NCBI RefSeq assembly: GCF_016905445.1 | Contig: NZ_JAFEXF010000024.1 | Span: 1-56,691, forward strand | Length of the DNA stretch: 56,691 nt | Direction of reading: 5' to 3' | Source of the DNA: Streptomyces sp. G44 | Lineage (GTDB): Bacteria > Actinomycetota > Actinomycetes > Streptomycetales > Streptomycetaceae | Part shown: one piece after another, positions 1-7,619 of the stretch | Layout of the letters: every line of letters starts with the position of its first letter | Numbering within the stretch: the first letter of the stretch is position 1 | Translations under genes and position numbers: made by a program | Notes under the pieces: generated by a model | Database searches by the model: none | Told to the model about the DNA's origin: nothing | The model's input: the letters and a program-made list of their open reading frames with translations, nothing else

Positions 1-966
1 GCCGAGCAGGTCGACGGCCCGCAGGCGCGCCTCGGGGTCCGGGTCGTCCAGCCGCGCCGTGATGGCCGGCAGCAGCTCGGCCGCCGGGGAGCGCCACCGG
101 GACAGCAGGCGGCCCGCCTGCGCCAGAGCGCCGATCCGCTGTTCCGGGTCGGGGTGGTCGGCCAGCAGGCCGAGCGTGAACGCGGGCGAAGGGCCGGTGA
201 ACAGCGACGCCGTCAACTCCTGCATGCCGCCTGCCCCGCACTCGAAGGAGCCGGTACGCCGCCACAGCTCGACGCTCGGGTCACGCACCGCCTCCAGCAG
301 GAGCCGCGTACGGCTCGGTGCGAGCGCGGGGTCACCCGGCGCGAGCGCGTGCACCGCCGCGAGGCGGAGCTGGGGCCGCGGGGAGTCGAGGAGTCCTCCC
401 AGGAGGACGTGGGCCTCCCGGCGCCGGTCCCCGGCGGGCTCCCGCAGGACCGCCTGCCCGAGGGCGAGCACCAGGTCGAGGCGCGTCACCTCGTCGCTCT
501 CCGCCTGCCAGCGCCGCAGGAGCGCGGGCAGCAGCAGCGCGCCCGGACTGGTGGAGCGGGCGACCGCGTCCGCGGCGGCACGCCGGATCTCCGGTTCGGG
601 GTCGGCCAGGAGGGCGAGCATCTCGGGGAGCGCCCGCTCCCAGGCCGTCGGCCAGGCCGGATCCACGAAGCGTCCGGCGGCGGTTCCCGCCTCCGCCGCC
701 AGCAGCGCCACCAGGTCCAGAACCGGTCGCCGGCACGGCACGTGCGGGGCCGTGGCCAGGCGGAGCAGGAACGGCAGGGCGGCCGTGGCGGCGGAGCAGA
801 TCCAGCCGCCCTGGTGGAACAGCAGGTTCTCCAGCTCGAAGGCGGCTTCGTCGGCGTCCTCGGGGTCCGGCCCCGCGCAGCGGCGCAGCAGGCCGGGCAC
901 ATCGTCGGCCGGTCCGTAGTTGTGCCGCAGCCCCGCCCAGTCGACCGCGTCCAGTCCCTCCCCCAT
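1..966 (-). CDS. HEAT-repeat protein, 3' part missing at window edge
   Basis: The reading frame opens at an ATG at 966 and is still open at base 1, so about 322 N-terminal codons are present. The protein begins MGEGLDAVDWAGLRHNYG and continues as Leu/Ala-rich helical pairs typical of HEAT or armadillo repeats, for example PEMLALLADPEPEIRRAAAD and ARLDDPDPEARLRAVDLLG. Each repeat has the usual Asp-Pro turn followed by Arg and Ala positions. HEAT solenoids are protein-binding scaffolds; no catalytic motif or signal peptide is visible, so a cytoplasmic location is likely. It resembles the two other HEAT loci near 40-43 kb in style, but function is unknown. It lies 115 bases downstream of the arsenite permease on the same strand, and there is no sign that it belongs to arsenic resistance. 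Confidence 0.75.
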   Translation of the reverse strand, partial: MGEGLDAVDWAGLRHNYGPADDVPGLLRRCAGPDPEDADEAAFELENLLFHQGGWICSAATAALPFLLRLATAPHVPCRRPVLDLVALLAAEAGTAAGRFVDPAWPTAWERALPEMLALLADPEPEIRRAAADAVARSTSPGALLLPALLRRWQAESDEVTRLDLVLALGQAVLREPAGDRRREAHVLLGGLLDSPRPQLRLAAVHALAPGDPALAPSRTRLLLEAVRDPSVELWRRTGSFECGAGGMQELTASLFTGPSPAFTLGLLADHPDPEQRIGALAQAGRLLSRWRSPAAELLPAITARLDDPDPEARLRAVDLLG

Positions 967-1080
967 GCGGGGCGACGTTACCGCCGCGGCCGGTCCGGTG
1001 GACAGCCCGTTTCATGGGGCCGCGGCCGGGAGAAGAGGCGCAGCGAGTCCCGGGCGTGCCGCCAGGCGTCGCCTGGTACG

Positions 1081-2223
1081 TCATGTCGTGCGCGCGGCAA
1101 GGGCGAACTTCTTGCGCCAGGCCAACGCCACGTACACGAGTCCGATCAGGACCGGGACCTCGATGAGCGGCCCGACGACGCCGGACAGGGCCTGGCCGGA
1201 GGTGACGCCGAAGGTGGCGATGGCGACGGCGATGGCGAGTTCGAAGTTGTTGCCCGCGGCGGTGAACGCGAGGGTGGCCGTGCGGTCGTAGGCGAGGCCG
1301 AGCCCCTTGCCGAGCAGGAAGGTGCCGAAGAACATGACGGCGAAGTACACCAGGAGCGGCAGCGCGATGCGGGCCACGTCCAGCGGCTGCGAGGTGATGG
1401 TCCTGCCCTGGAGGGCGAAGAGGATGACGATCGTGAAGAGCAGTCCGTAGAGCGCCCACGGCCCGATCCCGGGCAGGAAACGGGACTCGTACCGCTCGCG
1501 GCCGAGCTTCTTCTCGCCGACTCGGCGGGTGAGGAAACCGGCGAGGAGCGGGACTCCGAGGAAGATGACGACATTCGACGCGATCTTCCACATGGAGATG
1601 TCCAGGTGCCGGCCGTCGCCGAGGCCGAGCCACTCCGGCAGCAGGTCGAGGTAGAACCAGCCGAGGAAGCCGAAGGCGATGACCTGGAAGACGGAGTTCA
1701 GCGCGACGAGCACGGCGGCGGCCTCGCGGTCGCCGCACGCCAGGTCGTTCCAGATGATGACCATGGCGATGCAGCGGGCGAGGCCGACGACGATGAGGCC
1801 GGTGCGGTACTCGGGCAGATCCGGCAGGAAGATCCAGGCCAGCGCGAACATCACGGCCGGGCCGACGAGCCAGTTGACGACGAGTGAGGAGACCATGAGC
1901 CTGCGGTCCCTGGTGACGGCGTCGAGCTTGTCGTAGCGGACCTTGGCGAGGACGGGATACATCATGACCAGCAGGCCGATGGCGATGGGCAGCGAGATGC
2001 CGCCGACCTCGACCGCGGCGAGGGCGCCGTCGAGTCCTGGGACGGCGCGTCCGAGTCCGATGCCCACGGCCATCGCGAGGAGGATCCACACCGCGAGGTA
2101 GCGGTCGAGGGTGGAGAGCTTGGCGACGATCGAGGCGTCCGCGTCGGCCTGGGGCCGTGACGCGGTGCCGGGGACGGCAGCGGGGTCGGCAGCGGAGTCC
2201 GTACCGGGGTCTGTGGCGGTCAT
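1081..2223 (-). CDS. acr3: ACR3-type arsenite efflux permease
   Basis: Predicted 380-residue integral membrane protein with about ten hydrophobic helices after a short hydrophilic N-terminus (MTATDPGTDSAADP). ACR3 proteins expel arsenite (and often antimonite) using the proton gradient. The conserved ACGD segment after IWND, near residue 162, carries the helix-4 cysteine known to matter for As(III) transport in this family, and NNFELAIAVA is the other family hallmark near the C-terminus. The ATG at 2223 overlaps the stop of arsR (TGATG), so the two are translationally coupled and very probably share one arsenic-induced transcript. Length is normal for ACR3. Confidence 0.93.
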   Translation of the reverse strand: MTATDPGTDSAADPAAVPGTASRPQADADASIVAKLSTLDRYLAVWILLAMAVGIGLGRAVPGLDGALAAVEVGGISLPIAIGLLVMMYPVLAKVRYDKLDAVTRDRRLMVSSLVVNWLVGPAVMFALAWIFLPDLPEYRTGLIVVGLARCIAMVIIWNDLACGDREAAAVLVALNSVFQVIAFGFLGWFYLDLLPEWLGLGDGRHLDISMWKIASNVVIFLGVPLLAGFLTRRVGEKKLGRERYESRFLPGIGPWALYGLLFTIVILFALQGRTITSQPLDVARIALPLLVYFAVMFFGTFLLGKGLGLAYDRTATLAFTAAGNNFELAIAVAIATFGVTSGQALSGVVGPLIEVPVLIGLVYVALAWRKKFALAARTT

Positions 2224-2534
2224 CAGCAGGCCCGCTTCCGGTGGGTCTCGACGGTGGTGCGCGCGGTCTCGGCGAGCTCGCCGAGCGTGGCGGCGAGCGC
2301 CTCGATGACCTCGGGCCTCAGCTTGTAGTAGGTGAAGCGGCCGCAGGGCTCCGTCTCCACCACCCCGGCCTCGCGCAGGACGCGCAGATGGTTGGAGAGG
2401 TTCGTCTGCCGGGCGCCCGTCTCCCGCACGAGGTGAGTGGTGCACAGAGTTTCGTGGGCGAGCAGGGTCACGATCCGGAGCCTGAGCGGGTCGGCGATGA
2501 CCCTGATCAGTTCAGTGTCGGCTGACGTCATCAT
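2223..2534 (-). CDS. arsR: ArsR-family arsenic-responsive repressor
   Basis: A 103-residue winged-helix repressor of the ArsR/SmtB family. The recognition helix region reads TNLSNHLRVLREAGVV (about residues 44-59), followed by the wing EPCGRFTYYKL. Candidate metalloid ligands are Cys31 in ETLCTTHL, Cys64 in EPCGRF and Cys103 at the extreme C-terminus. The classical CVC pair of the E. coli protein is absent, so the As(III) site is of another geometry. It heads the arsR-acr3 operon and diverges from arsC, and a palindrome lies in the shared promoter. The ATG at 2534 is followed by a second ATG at 2531; either could be used. Derepression by arsenite is inferred from family and context. Confidence 0.92.
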   Translation of the reverse strand: MMTSADTELIRVIADPLRLRIVTLLAHETLCTTHLVRETGARQTNLSNHLRVLREAGVVETEPCGRFTYYKLRPEVIEALAATLGELAETARTTVETHRKRAC

Positions 2535-2548
2535 GGGCTGATATTGTC

Positions 2549-2568
2549 ACATCAGCGACGACTGATGT
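2549..2568. promoter_or_regulatory. Probable ArsR operator between arsR and arsC
   Basis: A perfect 7-bp inverted repeat, ACATCAG and CTGATGT, is separated by six bases (CGACGA). It sits 15 bases upstream of the arsR start, in the short region shared with the divergent arsC. This is the size and place expected for an ArsR-dimer operator controlling both directions. Confidence 0.7.
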
Positions 2569-2703
2569 CAGCAGGACCAGATGGCGGCCCAGGTGCCGGG
2601 CCGGGTGTCGGGCCACGCGCCGGGCCATGCGCCGGGCCAGGCGCCGACGGAGCGGACCGTACGAGACGCGGCCGCGCGAGACACGAGAGAAGGACCTCCT
2701 CAG

Positions 2704-3153
2704 ATGCAGATGCAAATGCAGACGCAGGCGCAGGCGCAGACGCCCGACAAGCCGTCCGTCCTGTTCGTCTGCGTCCACAACGCCGGCCGCTCCCAGATGG
2801 CCGCCGCCTGGCTGACCCACTTGGCGGGCGACCGCGTGGAGGTCCGCTCGGCGGGCTCGGATCCGGGGAAGCAGGTGAACCCCGCCGCGGTCGAGGCCAT
2901 GCGCGAGGTGGGCATCGACATCTCCGCCGAGACGCCGAAGATCCTCACCGTCGACGCGGTCAAGGAGTCGGACGTCTGCATCACCATGGGCTGCGGCGAC
3001 ACCTGCCCCGTCTTCCCCGGCAAGCGCTACCTCGACTGGCAGCTCGAAGACCCCGCGGGCCAGGGCGTCGCCGCCGTGCGCCCCATCCGCGACGAGATCA
3101 AGGTCCTGGTGGAGGGCTTGATCGCGGAGATCGCGCCCGAACGGACCGTCTGA
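2704..3153 (+). CDS. arsC: Low-molecular-weight-phosphatase-type arsenate reductase
   Basis: Predicted 149-residue arsenate reductase (or arsenate-mycothiol transferase), which reduces As(V) to As(III) for export by ACR3. The P-loop signature CVHNAGRSQ (CX5R) follows the first strand VLFV, and MGCGDTCPVFPGKRYLDW carries two further cysteines close together, as expected for the thiol relay of the LMW-PTP-type ArsC. Start choice: the ATG at 2704 follows AGAAGGACC at a suitable distance. An in-frame ATG at 2581 would add a low-complexity Gly/Pro/Ala stretch over the operator side and seems less likely. The chosen N-terminus is odd, MQMQMQTQAQAQTPDK, built from a six-base repeat. Divergent from arsR-acr3. 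Confidence 0.9.
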   Translation: MQMQMQTQAQAQTPDKPSVLFVCVHNAGRSQMAAAWLTHLAGDRVEVRSAGSDPGKQVNPAAVEAMREVGIDISAETPKILTVDAVKESDVCITMGCGDTCPVFPGKRYLDWQLEDPAGQGVAAVRPIRDEIKVLVEGLIAEIAPERTV

Positions 3154-3175
3154 GCGGGCAGCCTGAACGCGCGCG

Positions 3176-3781
3176 TCACGCCTTCCCGTCCGGCGGATCG
3201 AACGTGGCGGCGGCCGCTGCCGCCGCCCGCTCGATCCGCGCGCGATGGGCCGCCAGGGAAGCCGCGTCGCGCCGCGGGGTGGCGTACTCGGCGTTGGTGC
3301 CCGTCGAGCCGTCGAGCTGTTCGCGCAGGATGTCCGCGTGTCCGACGTGCCGTCCGGTCTCGGTGAGCACGTGGACCAGGACGTTGAACAGCTTCACGTC
3401 AGGACGCGGCCACCAGGGCACGTGGCCGGGAGCGTCGAGGGCGAGGGCGGCGATGGTCGCGTCCGAGTGCTCGCCCACGCGACGGTAGCGGCCGATGATC
3501 TCCTCCCGCGTCTCGTGCTCGGTCGTCCACAGGTCGGCGCCGCGTTCCGCGGTGTCGTCCCAGCGGGGCAGCGGTTCGGGGAAGGGCCGGTCGAAGACCT
3601 CGCCCAGGTACCTGGACTCCCAGAGCGACAGGTGTTTGACGAGGCCGAGGAGGTTGGTCCCCGTCGCGGTCAGCGGGCGGCGGATGTCGTGCTCGCGGAG
3701 GCCGTCGACTTTCCAGAGCATCGCCTCGCGCATCTGTCGCAGATCGCCGTGCAAGCACTCTTTCGCGCAGTCATCGATCAT
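3176..3781 (-). CDS. DinB-family (DUF664-like) protein
   Basis: About 201 residues, with the four-helix DinB/DfsB-like pattern of metal-binding proteins common in actinobacteria. Visible hallmarks are REAMLWKVDGL near the N-terminus, LLGLVKHLSLWESRYLGEVF with the first conserved His, and VLVHVLTETGRHVGHADIL with further His residues. These three His positions would bind a divalent metal. Members of this superfamily include thiol transferases such as mycothiol-dependent enzymes, but the substrate here cannot be told from sequence. Start taken as ATG 3781; an in-frame GTG at 3799 is an alternative. The tail is alanine-rich. It converges on arsC with only 22 bases between stops. Confidence 0.82.
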   Translation of the reverse strand: MIDDCAKECLHGDLRQMREAMLWKVDGLREHDIRRPLTATGTNLLGLVKHLSLWESRYLGEVFDRPFPEPLPRWDDTAERGADLWTTEHETREEIIGRYRRVGEHSDATIAALALDAPGHVPWWPRPDVKLFNVLVHVLTETGRHVGHADILREQLDGSTGTNAEYATPRRDAASLAAHRARIERAAAAAAATFDPPDGKA

Positions 3782-3800
3782 GCGGCACGACCCTGTCACG

Positions 3801-3863
3801 CACCACCGGCGGGCTCAAGGGCACCACCGGCGGACTCAAGGGCACCACCGGCGGACTCAAGGG
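3801..3863. repeat. Three tandem 21-bp repeats
   Basis: Unit CACCACCGGCGGACTCAAGGG occurs three times head to tail (3801, 3822, 3843) with one substitution in the first copy. It lies upstream of the DinB-like gene start and is not part of a credible gene, although its length in multiples of three leaves frames open. Confidence 0.9.
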
Positions 3864-3870
3864 CGTCAAC

Positions 3871-3890
3871 GGGCAGGCCCTTGCCTGCCC
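3871..3890 (-). terminator. Hairpin downstream of the lectin gene
   Basis: Perfect inverted repeat GGGCAGG / CCTGCCC with a six-base loop, placed 33 bases after the stop of the minus-strand lectin gene. No clear T-tract follows, which is usual for Streptomyces terminators. Confidence 0.6.
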
Positions 3891-3897
3891 CTCCCCT

Positions 3898-3933
3898 GGC
3901 CGGGTCACTCCGGGTGGCCGGGTCACTCCGGGT
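3898..3933. repeat. Perfect 18-bp tandem duplication over the lectin stop codon
   Basis: The unit GGCCGGGTCACTCCGGGT is present twice in direct succession. The copy nearer the gene contains the stop codon of the secreted lectin gene, so the last codons and stop have been duplicated into the 3' flank. Confidence 0.9.
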
Positions 3934-4921
3934 CGATGAAGAACTCCTGGGACAGGGCCGACGTACACGACTGGCGCACGACCTCGACGCCCTCCATCGT
4001 GCCGCCGCCCAGCATGCCCAGGCACTGGCCCGTCGCCGCCTCCCGGATGCGGAAGCCGCCCGGCGCCGGGGTCTCGACCGGTTCGACCAGGAACACGTCG
4101 GCGGCGGCGCAGGCGTCCCACGGTTCGAGCATCCCGGGGACCGGGCCGCCGTTCAGGACGGTCAGACAGCCGCTGCCGAATTCGGGGTGGTGCCACTGGA
4201 TGCGGTAGCGGCCGGCGCCGACCACTTCGAGGTAGGTGCGCGGCGGTACGGCCTGGGCACACGCGCGCTGCACGGCGACGGCGCCGGAGTAGAGGCCCTT
4301 ACGGTCGCGGCCCTCGGTGACGCACAGGGAGGGCGCGCTCGCCGGGCGGATCTTCGCCCAGCCGAGCGGCGGTCCCTGGAAGCGCTCCTGGGTGAAGACG
4401 GCTCCGGGCTGGCGGTCACAGCCCCACTGCCGCAGCCGGGCCCCGTCGGCGGTGGAGGATTCGGTGACCTCCAGGCACTGCGGGGTCGCGGTGACGGTCC
4501 GCGGCTGGAGCCAGACACCGCCGTCGGTCTCGGCGAAGGCGAAGCTCGCGCCGGGCTGGCTGCCGCAGGTCTGCTGCCGTACGAGGGCGCCGGCGGAGGG
4601 GCTGGAGTTCTCCACCGCCACGCACTTGCCGCTGTACACGTTGACGATCTGGTACGAACCCCCGCCCAGGGGAGACGACTTCAGCGTCCACAGCGCGTTG
4701 TTGCGCCCCGCGCAACGGCGCTGGGTGATCACCTCACCCTCGGTGGCGGTGCCTACTTCGAGGCACATGCCGCTGTGCGTGGAGACGATGTTGATGTTCT
4801 CCACCGCGGTCGCCGCCGCGCTCGCCGTTCCCTGAGCGCCCACCAGCGCGAGGAGAAGGGCGACGGCGGCGAGCAGCGCGGTGGAGCGGGACCGTGGGCG
4901 CCTGTGGCCTGGTCTTCGCAT
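3923..4921 (-). CDS. Secreted ricin-B-type lectin domain protein
   Basis: Predicted 332 residues with a cleavable signal peptide: basic MRRPGHRRPRSRS, a hydrophobic core, then an Ala-rich cleavage region before ATAVENINIV. The mature part contains repeated units with a Cys and an aromatic or Gln position every 40-50 residues (GMCLEVGTATEGEVITQRRC, GKCVAVENSSPSAGALVRQQ, QCLEVTESSTADGARLRQWG, QCLGMLGGGTMEGVEVVRQS). This is the beta-trefoil pattern of ricin-B/CBM13 carbohydrate-binding domains, probably two trefoils. There is no attached catalytic domain, so it is likely a free extracellular sugar-binding protein. The ATG at 4921 directly precedes the signal peptide. It stands alone and is divergent from the next secreted-protein gene. 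Confidence 0.8.
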   Translation of the reverse strand: MRRPGHRRPRSRSTALLAAVALLLALVGAQGTASAAATAVENINIVSTHSGMCLEVGTATEGEVITQRRCAGRNNALWTLKSSPLGGGSYQIVNVYSGKCVAVENSSPSAGALVRQQTCGSQPGASFAFAETDGGVWLQPRTVTATPQCLEVTESSTADGARLRQWGCDRQPGAVFTQERFQGPPLGWAKIRPASAPSLCVTEGRDRKGLYSGAVAVQRACAQAVPPRTYLEVVGAGRYRIQWHHPEFGSGCLTVLNGGPVPGMLEPWDACAAADVFLVEPVETPAPGGFRIREAATGQCLGMLGGGTMEGVEVVRQSCTSALSQEFFIDPE

Positions 4922-5208
4922 GAGTCGTCCCCTCGGGTCAGCGGGTGAGCGGGAGTCCCGCGAGCGGAGCCTCGCGAGCGGAGCCTCACACGGTCGTCTG
5001 ACGTGAGCCTGACACCTGACTCCCCGCTCCGGCGCGGTCGTGGCGGGCGGGCCCCGGGGCCCGTTCGTCAGCGGCACGTCAGCCGCCGCGGCCACCATCG
5101 GCCCCGTACCGCCGGAGATACCGCCCGCAGAGACCGCCCGCAGATGCCGCCCGGGGATACCGCCGGAGCCGGACGGATCGGCCGACCGAGATGAGGGGTG
5201 TACGCGCC

Positions 5209-5658
5209 ATGAGTGGAAGACCCAGGGGCCGGCTGCGTCGGCTTCGCGAGGCAGTGGGCCCACTGGCCGCCGCCGTACTGGTGTGCGGGGCGTTCTCCGC
5301 GCCCGCCTCCGCGGCGTCCACCGCGGATCCGGCGTGCTGGCTGCGCCCCGGCGAGCCGCATGTGGACTGGACCGGGATGAACTTCAGCGGGGACATGTGG
5401 TGCGACCTCACCCCCGGCTCGGTGCGCATCCAGTCACGCTCGACGAGCCCGGTGGTGGGCAAGATGCTCTTCACTCCGCGCTGGTTCGTGTGCTGGAAGG
5501 AGGGCTCGGACTACATGGGCAACAACATCTGGTACTACACCCAGGGCGACCAGGTCGTGTCCTCCCCCACCGTCAAGGCGTGGGGCTACATGCCCGCGGT
5601 CGCGGTCAAGGCGCCCCAGCACCCGTTCCCGGGCCTCACCCAGTGCCCCTGGTCGTGA
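5209..5658 (+). CDS. Small secreted protein, paralogue of the next gene
   Basis: Predicted 149 residues with a Streptomyces-style signal peptide (MSGRPRGRLRRLREAV, a hydrophobic stretch, then SAPASAAS). The mature domain has four or five cysteines and the segment GNNIWYYTQGDQV, which recurs almost unchanged in the following gene. The pattern of aromatic residues around RWFVCWKEG and YYTQGD hints at a small beta-barrel such as an SH3-like fold, but this is a guess; no named family was recognised. An in-frame GTG/ATG further upstream (5191) is less likely because the chosen ATG gives a proper signal peptide. It is probably part of a three-gene run of exported proteins with the peptidoglycan-binding gene at 6365. 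Confidence 0.75.
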   Translation: MSGRPRGRLRRLREAVGPLAAAVLVCGAFSAPASAASTADPACWLRPGEPHVDWTGMNFSGDMWCDLTPGSVRIQSRSTSPVVGKMLFTPRWFVCWKEGSDYMGNNIWYYTQGDQVVSSPTVKAWGYMPAVAVKAPQHPFPGLTQCPWS

Positions 5659-5667
5659 CGACCGCCG

Positions 5668-5750
5668 CTCCCCCGCCGCTCCTCCTCTTCCCCCTCTCTC
5701 CTTCTCCCTCTCCCCTTCCCTCGCCCCCCTACTCCCTCCGCCCTTCCGTC
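5668..5750. repeat. Polypyrimidine tract between secreted-protein genes
   Basis: About 83 bases of the plus strand are nearly pure C/T (few purine interruptions), in runs such as TCCTCCTCTTCCCCC. It separates the two paralogous secreted-protein genes and encodes nothing credible. Confidence 0.8.
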
Positions 5751-5776
5751 ACATGACGAGCCATCAGGAGTACGTC

Positions 5777-6235
5777 GTGAACAGGAGACCGTTCCTCCTC
5801 CGCGTCCCACCCCGCGCGGCCGCCGTCGCCGCGGTGCTCGGCGCGCTGCTGTATCCGCCGCTGTCCGCCGCTCCCGCGAGCGCCGGCGAGCGGGCCACCT
5901 GTTCCCTTCAGCAGGGCCTCGATCTGCGCGACACCATCGGCAACGCGTTCACCAAGGCGCTGTACTGCGACAACCTTCCGTCGGACGTGTACGGCAGGCC
6001 CTCCTTCGACGCCCCCATCACCGGGTGGCTGCGTCTGACACCGTCCTGGTTCACCTGCTACACCATCGGGCCGAGGGACACCCAGGGCAACAACGTCTGG
6101 TACTACACCCAGGGCGACCAGGTGGGCGAGCTTCCCCGCATCAAGGGCTGGGGCAACGTCCCCGCGGAGGTCGTCAAGATCCCCTCCACCATGTCGCACC
6201 CCGTCGCCGGGCTGCCGCGCTGCCCTTGGTACTGA
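5777..6235 (+). CDS. Small secreted protein, paralogue of the preceding gene
   Basis: Predicted 152 residues starting at GTG 5777, which follows CAGGAG by seven bases; an upstream ATG at 5753 would extend the N-terminus without helping the signal peptide. The signal peptide runs NRRPFLLRVPPRAAA, a hydrophobic core, then SAAPASAGE. The mature region shares GNNVWYYTQGDQV, the preceding TPSWFTCY, and the terminal CPW(Y) with the gene before it, so the two arose by duplication and have since diverged strongly at the N-terminal half of the mature domain. Conserved cysteines suggest disulphides outside the cell. Function is unknown. Confidence 0.75.
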   Translation: MNRRPFLLRVPPRAAAVAAVLGALLYPPLSAAPASAGERATCSLQQGLDLRDTIGNAFTKALYCDNLPSDVYGRPSFDAPITGWLRLTPSWFTCYTIGPRDTQGNNVWYYTQGDQVGELPRIKGWGNVPAEVVKIPSTMSHPVAGLPRCPWY

Positions 6236-6254
6236 CAGCCGCCCCGGACCTGAC

Positions 6255-6302
6255 GCACACCACCGCACAGCCACACCACCGCACGGCCACACCACCGCAC
6301 CG
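6255..6302. repeat. Three tandem 16-bp repeats
   Basis: Unit CCACACCACCGCACGG is repeated three times with one or two changes, just after the second secreted paralogue and before the peptidoglycan-binding gene. Confidence 0.85.
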
Positions 6303-6364
6303 CCCGGCACGGCCCGCCCGGGGCCGGCCCCGGTATGGCGCCCCCGGGCGCGAGAGGAGACCCG

Positions 6365-6718
6365 ATGAAGACCGGACGCACGATCCGCACGGCCGCCGCG
6401 GTGGCCGTGACCGCCGCAGCGTTGGCGATGTCCGCCGCAGGACCGGCCACCGCCCGCACACCGCAGAGCGCGGCAGGCACCGAATGGCGCCTGTGCATGT
6501 ACCTGGGCGGGCACACCACCCTCCAGCTGGGCAGCACGGGAGAGGCCGTACGGCATCTCCAGTGCATCCTCAACGAGGTCTACCGTTACGTGAACGTCCC
6601 CATGAACGGCGTCTTCGAAGAGGTCACCAAGGCGTCGGTCGAACACCTGCAACGGCAGTTCGCCCTGCCCGTCACGGGCGTCGTCGACGCCGCCACCTGG
6701 AGCGCGCTGCATCCCTGA
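6365..6718 (+). CDS. Secreted peptidoglycan-binding domain protein
   Basis: Predicted 117 residues: signal peptide MKTGRTIRTAAAVAVTAAAL ending near AGPATA, then one peptidoglycan-binding type-1 domain. The domain is recognised by LQLGSTGEAVRHLQCILNEV, followed by MNGVFEEVTKASVEHLQRQF and VTGVVDAATWSALHP, the standard three-helix pattern (G-x-V-D-x-x-T-W at the end). It should bind the cell wall and has no attached hydrolase, so it may act as an anchor or partner. GAGAGGAGA provides a good ribosome site. It follows the two secreted paralogues on the same strand and may work with them at the cell surface. Confidence 0.85.
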   Translation: MKTGRTIRTAAAVAVTAAALAMSAAGPATARTPQSAAGTEWRLCMYLGGHTTLQLGSTGEAVRHLQCILNEVYRYVNVPMNGVFEEVTKASVEHLQRQFALPVTGVVDAATWSALHP

Positions 6719-6739
6719 GCGATCCGCGCCGCCGCACGC

Positions 6740-7369
6740 CTAAGCGAGGCGTCCGGTCCCCGCACATCTCGCCCGCAGGTCGAGCCGCATCAGGACCCTG
6801 GGGTGACCGGCCAGGACCGAGGTGGTGTCCGCGGCGTGGGTGAACCCGGCCCGCTCGAAGTTCTTCCGGATTCCGGCGTACGCCATCGTCAGGTCCACCT
6901 TGGCGCCGCCGCTGCCGCCGTGGGCGCCGGTAGCGCCGTTGTCGACGGGATACGCCTCGATCGCGGGCGCGCCCTGAGCCCGCGCGAACTCGACCGCCCC
7001 GGCGATGAGCGCGTGCGAGATGCCCTGCCTGCGGTGGCCGGGGCGTACGCGCACGCACCACAGCGACCAGACCGGCAGGTCGTCGACGTGCGGAATGGTG
7101 CGGCTGCGCGCGAAAGAGGTGTCGGCGCGCGGTGCCACGGCCGCCCAGCCCACCGGTTCGTCACCGTCGTAGGCGAGCACCCCGGGCGCGGGCTTCATGC
7201 GGCACAGCTCGGCGACATACCGGCCCCGGGCAGGGCCGCGCAGCTCGTTGTTGAGCCGGGAGGGAATCCGGTGGCTCAGACACCAGCAGACATTGGCGTC
7301 GGGCGACTTCGGGCCGAGCACGGCGCGGACGTCCTCGAAGCGGGAAGCCGGTCGGACTTCGATGGTCAT
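6740..7369 (-). CDS. GNAT-family acetyltransferase
   Basis: Predicted 209 residues. The acetyl-CoA-binding motif A reads WCVRVRPGHRRQGISHALI (R-x-x-R-x-G), followed by VEFARAQGAPAIEAYPVD, and GIRKNFERAGF provides the family's final strand-turn. The N-terminal segment ANVCWCLSHRIP with its Cys-x-Cys is typical of a subgroup of actinobacterial GNATs of unknown substrate. The start is set at ATG 7369 (MTIEVRPASRF), because the longer reading frame upstream has no GNAT similarity. It has no iron box and lies outside the siderophore locus, so I do not link it to siderophore acylation. Confidence 0.85.
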   Translation of the reverse strand: MTIEVRPASRFEDVRAVLGPKSPDANVCWCLSHRIPSRLNNELRGPARGRYVAELCRMKPAPGVLAYDGDEPVGWAAVAPRADTSFARSRTIPHVDDLPVWSLWCVRVRPGHRRQGISHALIAGAVEFARAQGAPAIEAYPVDNGATGAHGGSGGAKVDLTMAYAGIRKNFERAGFTHAADTTSVLAGHPRVLMRLDLRARCAGTGRLA

Positions 7370-7619
7370 GACACCACGATGGCATGGGTGCCCGGTGCAC
7401 CACGATGGCACGGGCGCCCGGTCCGGCGCGTCGCCCCTGGTCAACGCCACCGCAGCCGCACGGGGGCGTCACGTTGTGTTACCCTCGGATCTTTGCGCGC
7501 GCGTGGCGGCCGACGCTCTCGCCCTGGGGGCGGCGTCGTTCGTCGACAGCTCGTCCTGCGACCAGCGACCACCATCCTGCCGGGCCTTCCTCGGTATGTC
7601 CGCCTGCGGAAGGCTCTTC

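Noticed and set aside
1062..1076. Terminator after the arsenite permease (CCAGGC/GCCTGG)
   Set aside because: Six-base stem with a three-base loop, too weak to assert.
154..1887. Long plus-strand open frames over the arsenic and HEAT region
   Set aside because: Mirror frames of GC-rich minus-strand genes; Arg/Gly/Pro-rich translations with no family signature.
6740..7369. The first GNAT as the siderophore acetyltransferase
   Set aside because: It lacks an iron box and is separated from the locus by the helicase; its subgroup is unrelated to amino-acid acetylation.
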